Shown: piece by piece, positions 1 through 13,500 of the stretch
Position numbering within the stretch: the first letter of the stretch is position 1
Layout of the letters: every line of letters starts with the position of its first letter
NCBI GenBank assembly: GCA_027382625.1
Contig: JAJKFJ010021820.1
Coordinates: 23,769-87,768, forward strand
Length of the DNA: 64,000 nt
Reading direction: 5' to 3'
Source of the DNA: Tetmemena sp. SeJ-2015
Lineage: Eukaryota > Ciliophora > Spirotrichea > Sporadotrichida > Oxytrichidae
The notes under the pieces: generated by a model
The model's input: only the letters and a program-made list of their open reading frames with translations
What the model was told of the DNA's origin: nothing
Database searches by the model: none
Position numbers and translations under genes: made by a program

Positions 1-507
1 AAGTTTCATTCTTGATCTATTTACAGCATGAATGAAAAAATAAAAATTTTCTTTATTAATTATGAGTAACATATAATTGAAGAAATTAAAATTAAATATT
101 CTTATAAACTTACAAAGAGTTTATTTCATAGTTTTTGCAATTTATTTATATTTTTGCTTAATCATATTTCTATCATTATTTTTTTTCTTTATCCTAGCTT
201 TAAAGTTTGTCTCCAGACCAAAATATAATAAAAGGGAGTGGATCTATTGAATTCGTGACAAAAACAAGAAAGAGAATCGTTTCTAAGACCTTTTTATTTT
301 AAAAAAGAAATTAATATATATTCATCTATACAAGAATAAATCAATTGAGAATTTTGAATCAAGATCTAATCTTTCTAATAAAATAAAAGAAAAATGATTT
401 ACAATTTTTGGCCATTGGTTTACTTTATAAACCATTTAAAGACTTATAATTTATTAGATGTTTATTGTACTTATAAATTATAATAATCTGGTCATCTTTT
501 ACCCTTA
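1..507. other. AT-rich spacer, no gene seen
   Basis: AT-rich sequence downstream of surface-gene copy A. I see no supported coding frame, RNA gene or repeat here. Confidence 0.5.
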
Positions 508-3500
508 TCATAATGGGTTGACATATTTGGATTAAGCTCCTCTTAAAGAGTCAATTTTATATTGATTGGTTTCTTTGCGAGCACTTCTCGCACTCAGATT
601 ATCTATTTCACTAGTTACAGATTTTAAATAAATTATTTATGTGTGTTGATTCTGCGTGAATAGAGTATTGATTTGATATGATTTCACTAAGCTTGGGCCT
701 TGGCTTGATCCTCATGGGTTTGAGAGTGTGCTCTTTTTCATAACTGAGATTGAAATCTTGTTGTTGATACCCTACTTAATACTTCATAGTGTGTCCTCTA
801 TCATCCTCTTCGTTCTTAAAACTTTTCTATTGTGGTAACTGCAACTCGTTACCTCCATCAGTATCCATAATGAAAGAATTTGAAGAAGGATCTTCTCCAT
901 TTTATCTGCTGAATTGAGATTTTCTAGATGTCAGTATCTGTGAAATAAAACTTAAATTCAAAATCACATGGATAGATAAATATTTGTTTTATAATTTTAC
1001 ATAAATTATACCCTACCGTTTTAAATAAGTCTATTTAGATAAACTACATTCTTTTTATAATGAATGAAAATTTTATAGATACACTTCTATATTGCAGGTT
1101 GATTAGGAGGTAGTAATTTAGAAGACCTTTGATAGATAGGTTATCTTCTGACTCGCTGATTATAGGGCAATTTTTGCTCCTCAGATGCCTCAAGACTGCT
1201 TTAATGATGTACATTCAAAGTCTCCAGATTTGACAGCACTGACATACTTGAGTTTAAAATTACATATTTCAAAATATTGTAATTCATTGTTTATAAAATT
1301 AAAAATTGTAAAAATAGAGAGAGAAAAAAGTTGGATACTTTTATTTTTAAATATCAACAGATAAATAATTTAACCTGATTTTTATTATATATAAAAGAGA
1401 TTTTCTTCTCTGGGTAGAATGGAACTCGTAATGCCTAATTTATTCTGTCGCTCCTCTCGCCTGAGTTTTACTGCGATTGCTAGAGGTCAGTGAATTGGCC
1501 TTAAAATTAAATCATACCTCTGAAGAGGGAAACTTTGTCTGTCTATAGCTCTTCTTTATTTCATTTAAACTGTTATTTGCAAGGGTGTATAAATTATACC
1601 ATTTCATAGTAAAAAAAAGGAAGTGGATTTACAGCTCACCCCTATTATTTGCAAAAGCATTCTTGAGATCTTTATTAAAAAAAGTAATATTTTCTATGGA
1701 CTAAGCCATCTTGAATGGGAATGCACTCCTGTAGCTATAGCTAGAATTAAAATATATTGGAAATTGTCAGGAGAGTTAGCAACAGAGTGCCCACCCCCAT
1801 CTACAATTTTAGAGCCACTATAGTTTAGCATGTTCACGTCAATCTAAAAGTTTGAGCTTTCCTGTCTAACTCCTGCATATTTTTCTTCAAGCAACCCTTA
1901 AGTTTTATTGGCTTAGGCAGGTGTTAATGGTCCTGGATTTACAACCTTATCATTCTGTGTTGAGACTTTGAGGAAGTTGAAGATAGATTTATTAGACTTG
2001 GAAACTCTTGCTGAGGCAATTTAATTGTCGCTGTTGGAGCGAGAGTTTTAGGCACTGACTAGCTTTTATTGACTTGTCATAATAGAATTATCTTCCTCTC
2101 CAAGAAGCTCTATATTTATTTCTAGGGTTGGCTAGTTTCTCATGAAAAACTAGAGTTTGTTTTCTGTGGCACGTTGCCTTGGTGTGATCTTTAATGGGGG
2201 TTTTCTTTTATGGCAAGCTTAGATTATTATGCTTATCTATTGTAAGCGATGAGTCTTTTAGCATGGGTCCTAGAACAGATTTAAAAAGTATATTCAAGAT
2301 CTATCTACTATTGATTATCTCAAAAGAGATACATCGATTCGCCGAGTGCTCTCTTCGAGTTCATTCCGTTGTCCCATGAGTTTATCTTCTTCCTCATCCT
2401 CCCCTTCAAATTCCTCTTTAATAACTCCCATAATAAATTCGTCCTCTCTCTGAATATCAATCTTCACCTTCTTTATTTTTTGATTAAGTTCGATCAGACT
2501 TCTCATCTTCTTATTTCCTCAATTAAAATACATCAAATATGCTCATCAAGATAATTCTTCTTATTTTTAAGACAGTCTCTCTCACATTGTCACTCATTAT
2601 TACGAAGAAGTAACAAAATATATAATCACTTAAAAAGTTAACTACTAGGTTCAGCCCAAAGACGCTCAAGAAGGCAAAACTAATTACTGTGCGCAAGGAA
2701 TATTCCAACAAGAAGTCAGTGTAGAGTAGCATCATATAGCTGAGAATCAAAGTGCAGACCTCATTAAATACTTCCAATCTCAGCATAATTTGCTTGGGCT
2801 TACCAGCAAGTAAATAAGACAAGTAAACCAAGTTAGTAAAGATGAAGATTGCTATCTAGAAGTATAAATACCCTAGTTGGTTATATAATAGCCAGATAAG
2901 ACAGTTTCATATAATGTTATTGTGTATATAGAGCATAATCGTGACGAGCTAACTCTTAATTACGCCACAAGGGTGCTTGAGAAACCATCCTATTTAGTAC
3001 CCAAATTCCTGACTGTGTCTCAGGCATATCTCTGATGACGTTAAAACTGTACCTATCCGACCAGCCGAATTTCCAACTCTAAATTAGTTGAGTGAAAAGT
3101 TTCAACTTCAAATCAACGTGCTCTTAGTCTAGGAGATCTAATCTCCTAACTTTAAGCCGCAGAGAGTGGACCTGAATAGCCTCCTTTGCTAATGATGAGT
3201 AGTCATTCATTAAATCATTCTGGGTCTCATACTGAATCCTTCTGCGGAATCTCTTGTAGGGTTTTCTGTTGCTCAAGATAACAGCCTGTATTACTCTCAT
3301 GTCTTATAGATTGTGCACTTTTATTACCAAACTAAAAAGTATGAAAATTTAGTGGCTTACGGTTCCTCTTTAAGTTTCAGTATGTTTCTGTCTTCTTTAG
3401 CCCAATAGGATTGAAAAATGAGTGGAATTAATTATAAAATTATTACGAGCGAATGTCCAACTACAGAAGTTTCATATGGAAGTTGAGAAGGGTTAGATTT

Positions 3501-6500
3501 TAATTTCAAAGAATTAGGGTTTATGGGTATCTGCATTCCTTTTAAATTTAAGCCAGAAGGAATAATAGCTCTATGTCTAATGAATTTATGTAGTACAATC
3601 CTTAAATTATTGGGTAAAAAAAGAACTTGAATCGATTACTGAGAATATCTCTCTATATGATTTTCTTTATTTATATTCTAGCTGATTCCTTCAGACTTAT
3701 TTGATGTTTTGTCACATTTTATTACTAAACTTTTGAAAGTAGGAAAATTTTGAGAGTAGGATTCAAAGTGTTCTTCTTCCATTTAAGCGAAATATTACTA
3801 ATAATAATTATCTCCTTACTGTCATTTTTTATTAAATTCTGTATGTAATAATTGGATAAATACCCTTCCAGTCTAAATGTAATTATTACGAACAAGTATC
3901 TCCGCAGAATGAAAAGCGGAAAGTAGAAGAGCCAAAAGCTATTCATCTGATTTGATTCACTCACCATTTCTTCAAAAGATTCTTCTAGGTACTCTACTTA
4001 GTCATTCCTAATTAGTCTTCTGGCTATGATAAAAAATTAAAGTGATAGGAAGAACGAAAGCAGAGAAAATATTCACTCCGAAATAAAGGAAACCTAAACT
4101 CAAGGACATGTAATCTCCATAACTTATAATAATCAAGTTACTCGCGTTTAAGTATAGTCCAAAGCCTGCTTCTAATGAAAGTTCTATAAAGTACCTGAAA
4201 AAGCCGTTGTATAAGAGAATCTTTCTTCAGATAAGCTCTGACTTTCATAGTAATCTTGCTTTTGAATTTACCTGTTAAAATGTAAAACGGAATCATCATG
4301 AGATAAGTAAAAAACACTAGGATTGGAAAGCCAACTATATAGAGAAAACTACTGTTATCATATCCCATAAAAGTGAAAACATCGTTATAAGAGGTATAAT
4401 AATCGCTCTCCTAAAGCTAGAAGAGATCTTATAAGATGTCGGAAGTGCTAAATATGTCAAAGTTTACAATTGTGAACAGAGTTTGTAGGTAGGTCAAAAT
4501 AATTGCTGAATATGGGATCAAGAAAAGAGGAGAATGAGTAACCAACTACAAGTTATTAATCATTCCCCAAAGTGCTTGCAATCCGATTCCTAATGTTGCA
4601 CTCAAGCCCATGCTACCATAAATTACAGTAGATACCACAACGCCAATGTATTCTGCTGAAGACTCCGCTAACTCTGCCATTTCTTAAAAATGAAAGCACT
4701 TTAATTACATCTGAGTCTTCATACTGAGTTGGGATGTTGACTGATAGCTGTTCTTGAGACAACTATCCTAAACTATTCTGTGAGCTTATCAAAATTTTCA
4801 GTTTATCAGCAAGTTATCCTGCCGATACCTCACTTAAATCGTCGAACTTGAGTTTGATTATAATTTCATCTTCATTATTAGTCAAAATAGTGTAGCCGTC
4901 AAGTAGTCCTTCACTCTGAATTTAAATGATAGCCGCAATTTGCTCGTTTGTTAAGGTTCCACTAAAAATTAACTCAAAGGAGGCATGAAATCGAAAGCTA
5001 GCTCTTGGTTTTGGTTGATGTAGTTGAATGAGATTTGACTCTGACCAAGAACTGCTAGTGCTTGTTAGACGAGGTTACTGGGAGGTGGGGTAGTTGGGTT
5101 TTAATCTATCTGCTTTAGAGCACTTATTAAATTAGAAAGTTAAAATATAGGACTATTGTCGTGGCACCTAATAGCTCTGCAATGTTATGTTTATTATTCG
5201 TGGAGGCGATCTAGTTTAGTAATCAATTCGTTGGTGAATAGTGTAGTGTGATTATTTAAAGGTAAGTAGGTTATGATGAACCCTGAAGCTGTCCGAGAAG
5301 AGGACTACTCCCAGGTCTTATTCCTCTTAACCCTAGATTAATGATCCATTCTCTTCAGATAGTAGTACCTATAATGAGTAATAATTGTGATAGAAATCGC
5401 CATTAAAACTCAGGAGATGAAGGGTGTGCAGTTTGGTTCAGATTTGAAGTCTCTTGTAAAAAGATATTTCAGACTAGACCATTGGTATTATTCTGCACCA
5501 TGTCATCTGAAGGTGACACCCAATAGATTGGTGTTTCCTTAACCACGCCTATGTCATTTTTCCCGTCTCTCAGACTAACTAGCTCCCAAAAATGCCATTT
5601 TCGTCAAGCGTTGCCCAGTTAGAGTTAGGAGCTCAAAGATATCACTAGAGGGGAGCGGAAGTTACTTAATAAAATTCACAGGATTCTTCTGTGATAATGA
5701 AGGTGGAGTGTCACAGCAAGGTGCTACCTGAGATGGCAATTCTAGTTACGCACATATTTATTTACACCTTTATGGGGTTACACCTTAATTCCGTTTTAAT
5801 ATCTTAATATATGCTTTGGAGTAGTTTTACCAGGACTTGCCACATTAGAAGGGAGCATCACCTGAATAAGAATCTGATAGAGAGATTATTACCCAGTTGA
5901 AGTGTTAGATAAATATAAGTGAGTGATAGCATTACTAGAAGAGTATAGTTGCCTGCATCTTTCAGTCGAGGGGATAGAGCAATTTACTTTTAACTGGTCT
6001 GAATGTAGTCTGGAATCTTTGTCTGGAAAGCTATTGAGTAGCTCACAGTCACTTGATTTGAAGCACATATTATTAAAGTTAGAAATAGAGAATGATTTGA
6101 AGATGGCGAGACATTTGGTAAAGTGATAGACTTTTATTCTCCTGCGAACATCTTCACAGAGGATGTAAGATCACTGATGAATTGAGGGAGCTAAATTAAA
6201 GATAATGATTGATCTAGGAAAGAGATGTAGTTGTAGGCGATTGTGTAGTGGGAGGAGCTGGCGTTGTTGAAGTTTAGGTAACGCTTGTAGGCTGTGTAGA
6301 AGAACTTTGCGTACTAGTTGAGGTTACAGTAGTTGTAGAAGTCGAAGATTACGTGCTAGTTGATGTTACAGTTGTAGTGATAGAAGTGGTAGTTGGGCTA
6401 GGAGTTGTAGAGGATGATGTAGATGTAGTGGTTGAAGAAGTAGTAGTAGGAGTTGGAGTGATTGTGCTTGTTGATAAAGTTGATGTTGAGGAAGAAGAAG

Positions 6501-9500
6501 ACTGCTCTGGCGTAGTAGTTTATGTGGTAGTGGATGTGGTAGTAGTCGTTATCGTAGATGATGAAGTAGAGGATGAGGAGGTACCGGTTGTGCTACTAGT
6601 TGAGGTAGATGAGGAAGAAGTTGCCGTAGTTGAAGATGATGTGGAGGAAGATGTCTCTGAAATAGTAGAAGTGGTAGTATCTGTAGTAGTAACTGGAGCG
6701 GGTGTCGTTGAACTTGAAGTGAATGAGCTTGTAGGAGTAGGAGTTGAAGAAGATGAGGTAGTTGTCGAAGTCTCAGTGGTTGTACTACTAGAAGAAGTAG
6801 AAGCTTTTTGGGTTGTGCTTGAGGAAGTCATGGTAGTTGTGATAGTGGTAGGCGTCGGAATTGGAGTTTGTGTAGTGGTTGAAGTATCAGTAGTAGTGGA
6901 TTAAGTAGTAGTGGAGCTTATTGTAGTGGGGGAGGGAGTTATAGTACTACTTGAAGTAGTAGAAGTTGTTTCAGGAGTCTAAGTAGTTGTCGATGAAGTT
7001 GTAGTAGATGTAGAGGTGGAGCTTGTTGAGGAACTAGTAGTCGTTGTAGTGGTAGTAGTTGTAGATGTAGTAGTGGTGGTGGAAGAAGTAGTAGTTGTGG
7101 TAGGAGTGTATGAAACTACGACGGAGAAAGAGCTTGACTCGTATACACACTATTTAGGTTAGCGTTGACTTGAATTCCATAAGTTGCAGCGTCTGTCGGT
7201 ACACTTGATTGAACAGTGAACTTGAGAGTTCCATCTGAGAGAGTGCTAAAACTTATGAAACTTGGGAGCGAAGACCCATCTGATAGTGTTGCTGTGTAGG
7301 CCCATGAAATATCTGAGCAAGTGAGGCTGTAATTGAACCCACTAAGAGAAATAATGAGCGTTGAATCTGCAATCATATATGAATAGGGCGAGTTAACAGA
7401 TGGCGGAGTGATGACACCTGCTGATTAAAATGATAATGATTGCGTAGTCGTGCATGACGAGGGCAAATTTATTAGCCTAGTGGCAGTGACATCACTTACG
7501 CTCATATTGTCTAGGTATCTATAGACAATACTTTTTGAGGTAGCTGAAACTGAGTTCGAAGATGGACTGGTGAAGTTATTCGATCCAAGGTAAGATAAAA
7601 TTTACATTATTAAAGATAGGAAACTATTTTGAATGCTTAGAGGAAAACTGGCAGTGGTATCAGTTGTAGCAGTGCATCCAAGTGATGGATATTAATTAAT
7701 GAACGCAAAGGCATTAGAATACGTCTAAGTTATTATGGACGAGGCTTATCCAACATAGAAGAAACTAGAGCCATCGCTATTTACCGCAGTCTTAGTATTC
7801 ATATATGCAGTGTTGAGGCTGCTTGTGAGCATGATCTCTAATATAAGAAAAATAATGAGTAAGATCTGCTTTGCTCAATATCATTATAGCATTAAATAAA
7901 GAAGATCAATTTAACTTTCACATGATGGTTTAACAATATAATTTTAACTTGCTAGATTCTTATAATGAAAAAAATTTGTAGAAGCTAGGTAATGCTTTTT
8001 ATGAAACGAAAAAGTAAAGTAGAGATTACAGAGTCAAAATAAAGTCCCTGCAATAAATTAAACTTATAATAAAATAGATCTTAAATTAGGTAAAACAGAT
8101 ATTAGAAGTTAAAAATGAATTGAGTAAATCCATTTATGTATGTTTAGCTAAAGTCTAGCGCTGTATTGCATAATTTTTAATTATTAAAGTCTCCATTCGA
8201 GTTTTAAAGCAAATTTAAGAGATTTTAAGAGTACTTTGAGTTTAATTTTAGCAATTTAGACGTTATTCAAGCATAGAAATTATAGCAAACATTTTGAATG
8301 TTAAGAAAGCATAAAGGTAATCATCAAATGAATTATAATGAACGCAAAATTAGAAACTAATTAGAAACTGCTATAGAAGAAACAGACACTATTTACTGAA
8401 GCTAGAATAATGAGTGTTGAGCTGCTTGTGATATCTTAATTAATGTAATTTGTAAATCTACTTGTCAATATCATTATAGCATTAAATAAAGAAGATAAAT
8501 TTAACTTTCACATGAGGTTTAACAATATAATTTTAACTTGCTGAGATGGTGCTTCCACTGAATGAAAAAACATTTGCAGAAGCTAGGTAAGTGGCTTTTT
8601 ATGAAACGTAAAAAGTAAAGTAGAGATTGACCGAGTCAAAATAAAGGTCCCTGCAATAAATAATTATATATGTCTTAGCTGGCATTTCTAGGTAAAACGA
8701 TTTGAGGAGTTATATTCCAAATGAAAACGTCTCTGAGTAATCCACTATGGCTATGTCATTAGCGCTACTACCAAGTCCCTCAGCGCATGTTAAAATGTAA
8801 TTTTGTAATGGGTATTCAAATACCTCTCCTTGAGTTATTAGAAAGCTCATCTATATTTTAAAAAGATGATTCTAAAGTTATTTGAGAATAGAGTTTTAGA
8901 ATTTGAGGAGCTGGTGGGTGTGTCGACAGTGTAAGCATAAGAAATGGTACCGTCAGAGACTTTAATCTTGGTTAAGCATAAATTGTAACTCAAGCTCCCT
9001 GAAATATAAATAAACACAAAATGTATGCATAACTCATATCTGATAGCAAAACGAAATAGGTTGCGTAAAACTGATTTGACGATGTTGAACCGTAACTTTA
9101 AAAAGTTTTAACTAAATATTACTTGACTAACTTTTTACATAAGTCGGCGTTTTTAATTAAATAAAAGTTATTGTAGAAGAGGTAGTGTCGAGTGCGAACA
9201 ATGCTATAATAATTGTGCTTAATTCAGTGCTCACTACGAAAATTTGATTGCTATTGTTTATAATTGCGCCTACCACACTTCGAGTCTTTTTGACTGCTGA
9301 AGCGCTTGAATCATATTCATAATAGGATCTTGTCAAGGCTCCGCTTGTCTAACTAAAGAGTGAGATTTGGTATTGAGGGTTTTCACTGATTGCTATTATA
9401 TAATTTGTCACTTAGCTGATAAACAAAGTAAATTACAAATCAAAAGATCTCAATATTAACTGTAAGTTTAAGGCAATAAGTATATTGGGTAGGATTAATA

Positions 9501-9760
9501 ATGGAAGACAATGATTTGAGCTGCTTTACCCATTTGGCCCGGCCAGAGCTAGTGTCAATCAAGCTCAAAATATAAAATTAAAATAGGTGTTGCGGAGGAT
9601 TGAACCATGTCGGGATTTGAATTGGAGATCCCTCCAACTAGCAACAAGGAATTGGATTAATAAGTAGTCGAGACATGTGAATGATGATACCCTTGGTTTC
9701 CTCCTAAAATTTAAGGAAACGCGTAAACAGGTTCTAAAAAGTAAATAAAGTTAATATTGT
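508..9760 (-). CDS. Surface-protein family, copy A: propeller/cadherin-like ectodomain, membrane segments, long tail
   Basis: Large multi-part gene read with TAA/TAG as Gln; it ends at TGA 508-510. In order: propeller-like repeats at about 9.75-7.45 kb (including a DTSSG...KWVKQ motif near 9.55 kb, typical of Asp-Gly...Trp-x-Lys repeats); a cadherin/Ig-like domain at 7.38-7.12 kb (DGSSLPSFISFS, GTLKFTV); a Thr/Ser linker at 7.11-6.35 kb; further ectodomain; hydrophobic segments at 4.37-4.0, 3.97-3.72 and 2.88-2.53 kb, the last with the family motif LEVFNEVCTLILSY; then an acidic, Ser/Asn-rich cytoplasmic tail from 2.5 kb down to 508. The frame changes many times, partly through IESs (one resolved at 598-631). 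The start codon was not found; the 5' limit is approximate. By analogy with ciliate cadherin-like (CADG) membrane proteins it probably sits at the cell surface. Its ligand is unknown. Confidence 0.65.
598..631 (-). other. IES in copy A tail, pointer ATTAT, 34 bp
   Basis: ATTAT occurs at 598-602 and 632-636 (+ strand). Removing 34 bases skips an in-frame TGA at 608-610 and lets the tail read on through ...NNLSARSARKETN to TGA 508. Confidence 0.6.
6350..7112 (-). repeat. Thr/Ser-rich linker of copy A (ACT/TCT codon repeats)
   Basis: About 760 bases of degenerate ACT/ACA/TCT/TCA triplets on the minus strand code for a mucin-like Thr/Ser stretch with scattered Pro and Glu, between the cadherin-like domain and the membrane-proximal part. 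Such linkers are usually heavily O-glycosylated stalks (family knowledge). The opposite strand reads as a Val/Glu-rich shadow frame. Confidence 0.8.
7870..8061. repeat. Direct repeat, copy 1 (decayed), about 190 bp
   Basis: Matches 8,459-8,658 in the same orientation over most of its length. Relative to that copy it lacks single bases at several places, so its minus-strand frame is broken. It lies in the propeller part of copy A. Confidence 0.75.
8459..8658. repeat. Direct repeat, copy 2 (frame intact), about 200 bp
   Basis: Partner of 7,870-8,061. On the minus strand this copy keeps an open, protein-like frame (FDSVNLYFTFYVS, then ASANVFSFSGSTI), which suggests it is the functional propeller segment and copy 1 is a decayed duplicate. 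Confidence 0.7.
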
Positions 9761-10504
9761 GTTCCTTGAGAGAAGCAGATCTTATTTTAGTCACTTAGTA
9801 GACTCTTAAGCTGCTCTATTATAGTGAGAAATTTTCTTCTTGACTTTCTGCGCGAGTGAGTAAAGTTGATAAGATGAGAAGGAATAAAATAGGGGGATAC
9901 GAGCATTTTAAAAAGACAGAGCATGCTGAGTCTTTTTTAAATAAAGCTGGTATTTAAGCATGCATAGATTATTCTAGTTTCTTCTATTGAGATATTTAAG
10001 CACTTAATTATAAATTTGTATTGAAAATATAATCATATTCATGTATGTGTAGCACTTAAGAGTATTTAATTAAAGGAACTAAGGAAGTTAAATTAGCTAG
10101 AAGCCAAGACTCTTCATTTGATTTGAGTAAATTATTATGATTTCTAATTCTTCAGTAAATGAGAGGAGATAAGAACCACTTTATGTTTATTAGTGATTCA
10201 AAGTAGTTTAGGATTAATTTGTCATTTACGGTATCACTACTCTCGAAGAAGTAGCTTTCTGTTGTCTTCTGTTGATGAATATTTGTTACTTTGGAATTCT
10301 CCGTTCGTCACTTACTGTGCTTTAATATTGAACTTGAATATGAGGAGATTTATACGGCGTTATCTGAAATATATAAGGGTATTCAATTATAGAGTGAGTA
10401 AGGTTGGAGGTGCTTATAGAATCTTAGCGAGATAGCAGTAATAATTAAATCAAACTCTTTACATCTCCACATCATATTATTTATCACGAGAGATACAGGA
10501 CTAA
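9761..10504. other. Region between copy A and the GAS2 gene
   Basis: No confident gene. A minus-strand frame at about 10,430-10,230 is protein-like (Asn/Glu/Lys-rich at its end) and could be an unrecognised exon of copy A. The plus-strand frame at 10,193-10,435 is probably its shadow. The GAS2 gene promoter should lie at the right edge. Confidence 0.3.
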
Positions 10505-13500
10505 ATGGATAAACTCTTCAAACAGGGCCAGCCAGAAAACACTGGCAGCTCTAAAACCAAGACCACCAACTCAGTCACCAAGGGACCCTCCGCCTCTGAG
10601 ACAGTAAGCCAATCCGCCATCCTAAACCTACTTATAGAAAGTGACTGTAGAATCCAGCAACCCCAACGCACAGGCTGAAGTTCAAGCGTAAGTTTAAATT
10701 AAATGGGATAGCTCCAACTTTCATCATCATTACCTAATACTCCCCAAAGATATTCCCAAAATAAATCCTTATCAAATCAGTTACTCACACATCCTATAGG
10801 CGTAATGAGAAGCTAGCAGGCAAGCTCATCAACAACCTGGGCAAACTGCAGGACATGAGCTCCACCATCCAAAAGAGAATGGAGGATCACGACAACGAGA
10901 TCAAGGAGAAGCAGAAGAGAGAGCAGCAGATCAAGCAAGAAAAGGCTCAACAGCTCGAGGGAAAGCTCAACCAAGCACAAGCTGACAAGGACAGAACCAG
11001 AAATGAGTAAGTGACCACGATGCGAATAAAGGGATGTTCCTTTCTGCTCTGATCAGGTGATGAGGGCAAGAGTTTTTGGAGCATATCTAATTAATATGAG
11101 ATTTATGGTGGTTTATTAAATGGTGTTAACTGAGAAATTTAAATAGGGTTGAAAACCACCAGAGCAACCTCAAGGACAAGGAAGCCGCCCACCAGAAAAC
11201 TGTCCAGGAGAAGGACCAGCTGGCTCAGGACAAGCACAACACCATCAACGACTTGAAGTCTCAGAGCAGAGCCACCCTCGACGAGAAGGATAAGAATCTG
11301 AGAGACCTCCAGCAGTAGATTGACTCTGTGAAGGAGGACATCAAGACCGCCAGAGCCCAAAGAAAGGGACTAGATGATGCAGTTTTCAAGATGCAAGATA
11401 TGATGCTCAATAAGAAGCTGAAGCTTAAGGAGAAGTCAGCAGCTGCAGCTGATAAAGAGAAGCTCAAGGCCGATAAGAAAGCAGAGCTGGAATAGCTTAA
11501 GGGCGAAATCGCTAAGGCTTAGGAGGAGCTAGATGGCCTAAAGGAAGACATCAAGAGACAGGAGGATTTGAATGACGAGCTTAAGAAGAAGCTTGATGAG
11601 TTGCTCGCCATCAAGGATAAACTAAAGGAAGATGCCTACTTGCTACCCCAGGGCGCTGAGAAGGCCAAGCAGAAACTCCAAGACTTAAAGAACGAGATCG
11701 CTGCCCTCAAGGACCAGCTCGATGAGCTTGGAAAGACCCTGGACCAGAAAACCAAGGCTTTGGAGAACGAGATTAACAAGCACAATGACTTGTTGGACAA
11801 GAAGCAGAGAGGCATCGTTACCCAGCAGTTGGAAAGACAAACCAGAGAGAACTTGATGGACCTGCAAGATGTAGATACTAGACTTAAGAAGCTTTTGAGC
11901 AACTGCCAGAACAGAGAGAAAATTCTTGAGCAGTTGATTGAAGAGGGAGGCATGAAGGACGAGAAGCTCGAGAACGAGTTTGAAAAACTTAGAATAGATA
12001 CCTAGAACGCTATTACTAAGCAAAATGAGATTAGAACTGACATTGCTCTCATTGAAGAAAAGTTAAAATAGTAGGTGATGAAAATGATACAATTTTATAT
12101 TAAAATTAAAGGTTTATTGAACAACCCTGACATGCCATTGGGAGATTTGAAGGCATGTGATGACAAAATGAAGCAAGATAGTGGCCGCATCAAGGACCTT
12201 GCTAAGCTAACTGATACTCTTGAAGGCCGTTTCTAGGATAGAGAGAAGGAGTATGTTGCTTTCGTTTAAAAAGTGGAAGACAACTACCAGACCAAACGCA
12301 ACAACTAGATGAACCAGAACACAGATCTCATGGATCAGATTGGAGATTTACAGAGAGACCTCGGTGGTAAGGTGGATGATGCAGATAAGAAACTTAACGG
12401 CATCGAGCTCACTAACGAGAACATGGTGGACCCCATGATCAACATCAAGACCAACATCAGTAAGTTCCTCGCTAAGAACAAGCAAGTATCCTCCTCAGTC
12501 AACACTGAAAAGGGCAAGCTTGCAAAGTTCAAGGAGCAAGAGAAACGCCTCAGCCAGACTACATCCTCAACCACGTTCACTTGGGAGTGGAACTTGAAAA
12601 GCAGTACGAGAGACTGAAGAAGACTCTGGACGAGGACTTGAAAGATTTGGCTGACTTGCTTAAGGACATCCTTGATGGTTTGAAAGACCTTGAGAAGCTG
12701 ATTGAGGATAACGAGAGAGGAACTGCCAGAGGCAAGTTGAACGATCTCAAGAAACTTGGAGATGATATTGACAAGAAGATTGGAGAACTTCAGGATAGAA
12801 TTGATGCTATTCAAGATGAACTGGCCAAGTTGGATCCTAATGAACATGGAAACTTGATTGATGCTCTATAGAAAGAGCTTGATGGCCTGTAGAAGGAGCT
12901 AGACGGCTGCAAGGATAAGAACAAGAAGCTAAAGGATGAGGTTGCTAAACTAAGCGCTCTCCCTGATGATGAGCTCGCTAAAGAGATTGACAAGATCAAC
13001 GACTTGGCAGACCAATTCAAGGGATTGGATTAACATGAACTACCTCCTATTGAGAAAGGCATCGAGGATTTGGAGAAGAAGCTGAAGAACGCCATCAAGA
13101 AGAAGAAGAACAACAAGAAGCAGGACTGCTTGGACGCCATCAACGAGAACAAGATCAAGATTAAGCAGCTGAGTGACCTCATTGATAAGTTGGAGAAGGA
13201 AATTGCTAGAATCGACAACGAGGAAGAAGCTCTGGAGAGAAACTACAGATACAAGGACCTCGAGAGAGACAAGGACTTGGAGGATAAGATAAAGAGTGAG
13301 CTCGCAGACCAGAAATAGAAATTGGCAGAGCTCAAAGCAGCCAGAGATGGACTTGTTAAGGACACCGCAGCTCTTGAGGATAAGATTGCTGTAGATGCCA
13401 GCAAAGGACTGACTCCTGATGAGCAACTCAAAACCTGGGCTGAAAGAGAGAAGGAAGCACTCGCTATTGCATGCATTATCATTTTACTACTTCTTATTGG

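Noticed and set aside
1623..1823. Plus-strand 66-codon frame
   Set aside because: The minus strand here carries the better protein-like frame of the copy A tail.
6353..6904. Val/Glu-rich plus-strand frame of 183 codons
   Set aside because: It is the reverse complement of the Thr/Ser linker of copy A; the minus-strand reading is in context with cadherin-like and membrane parts.
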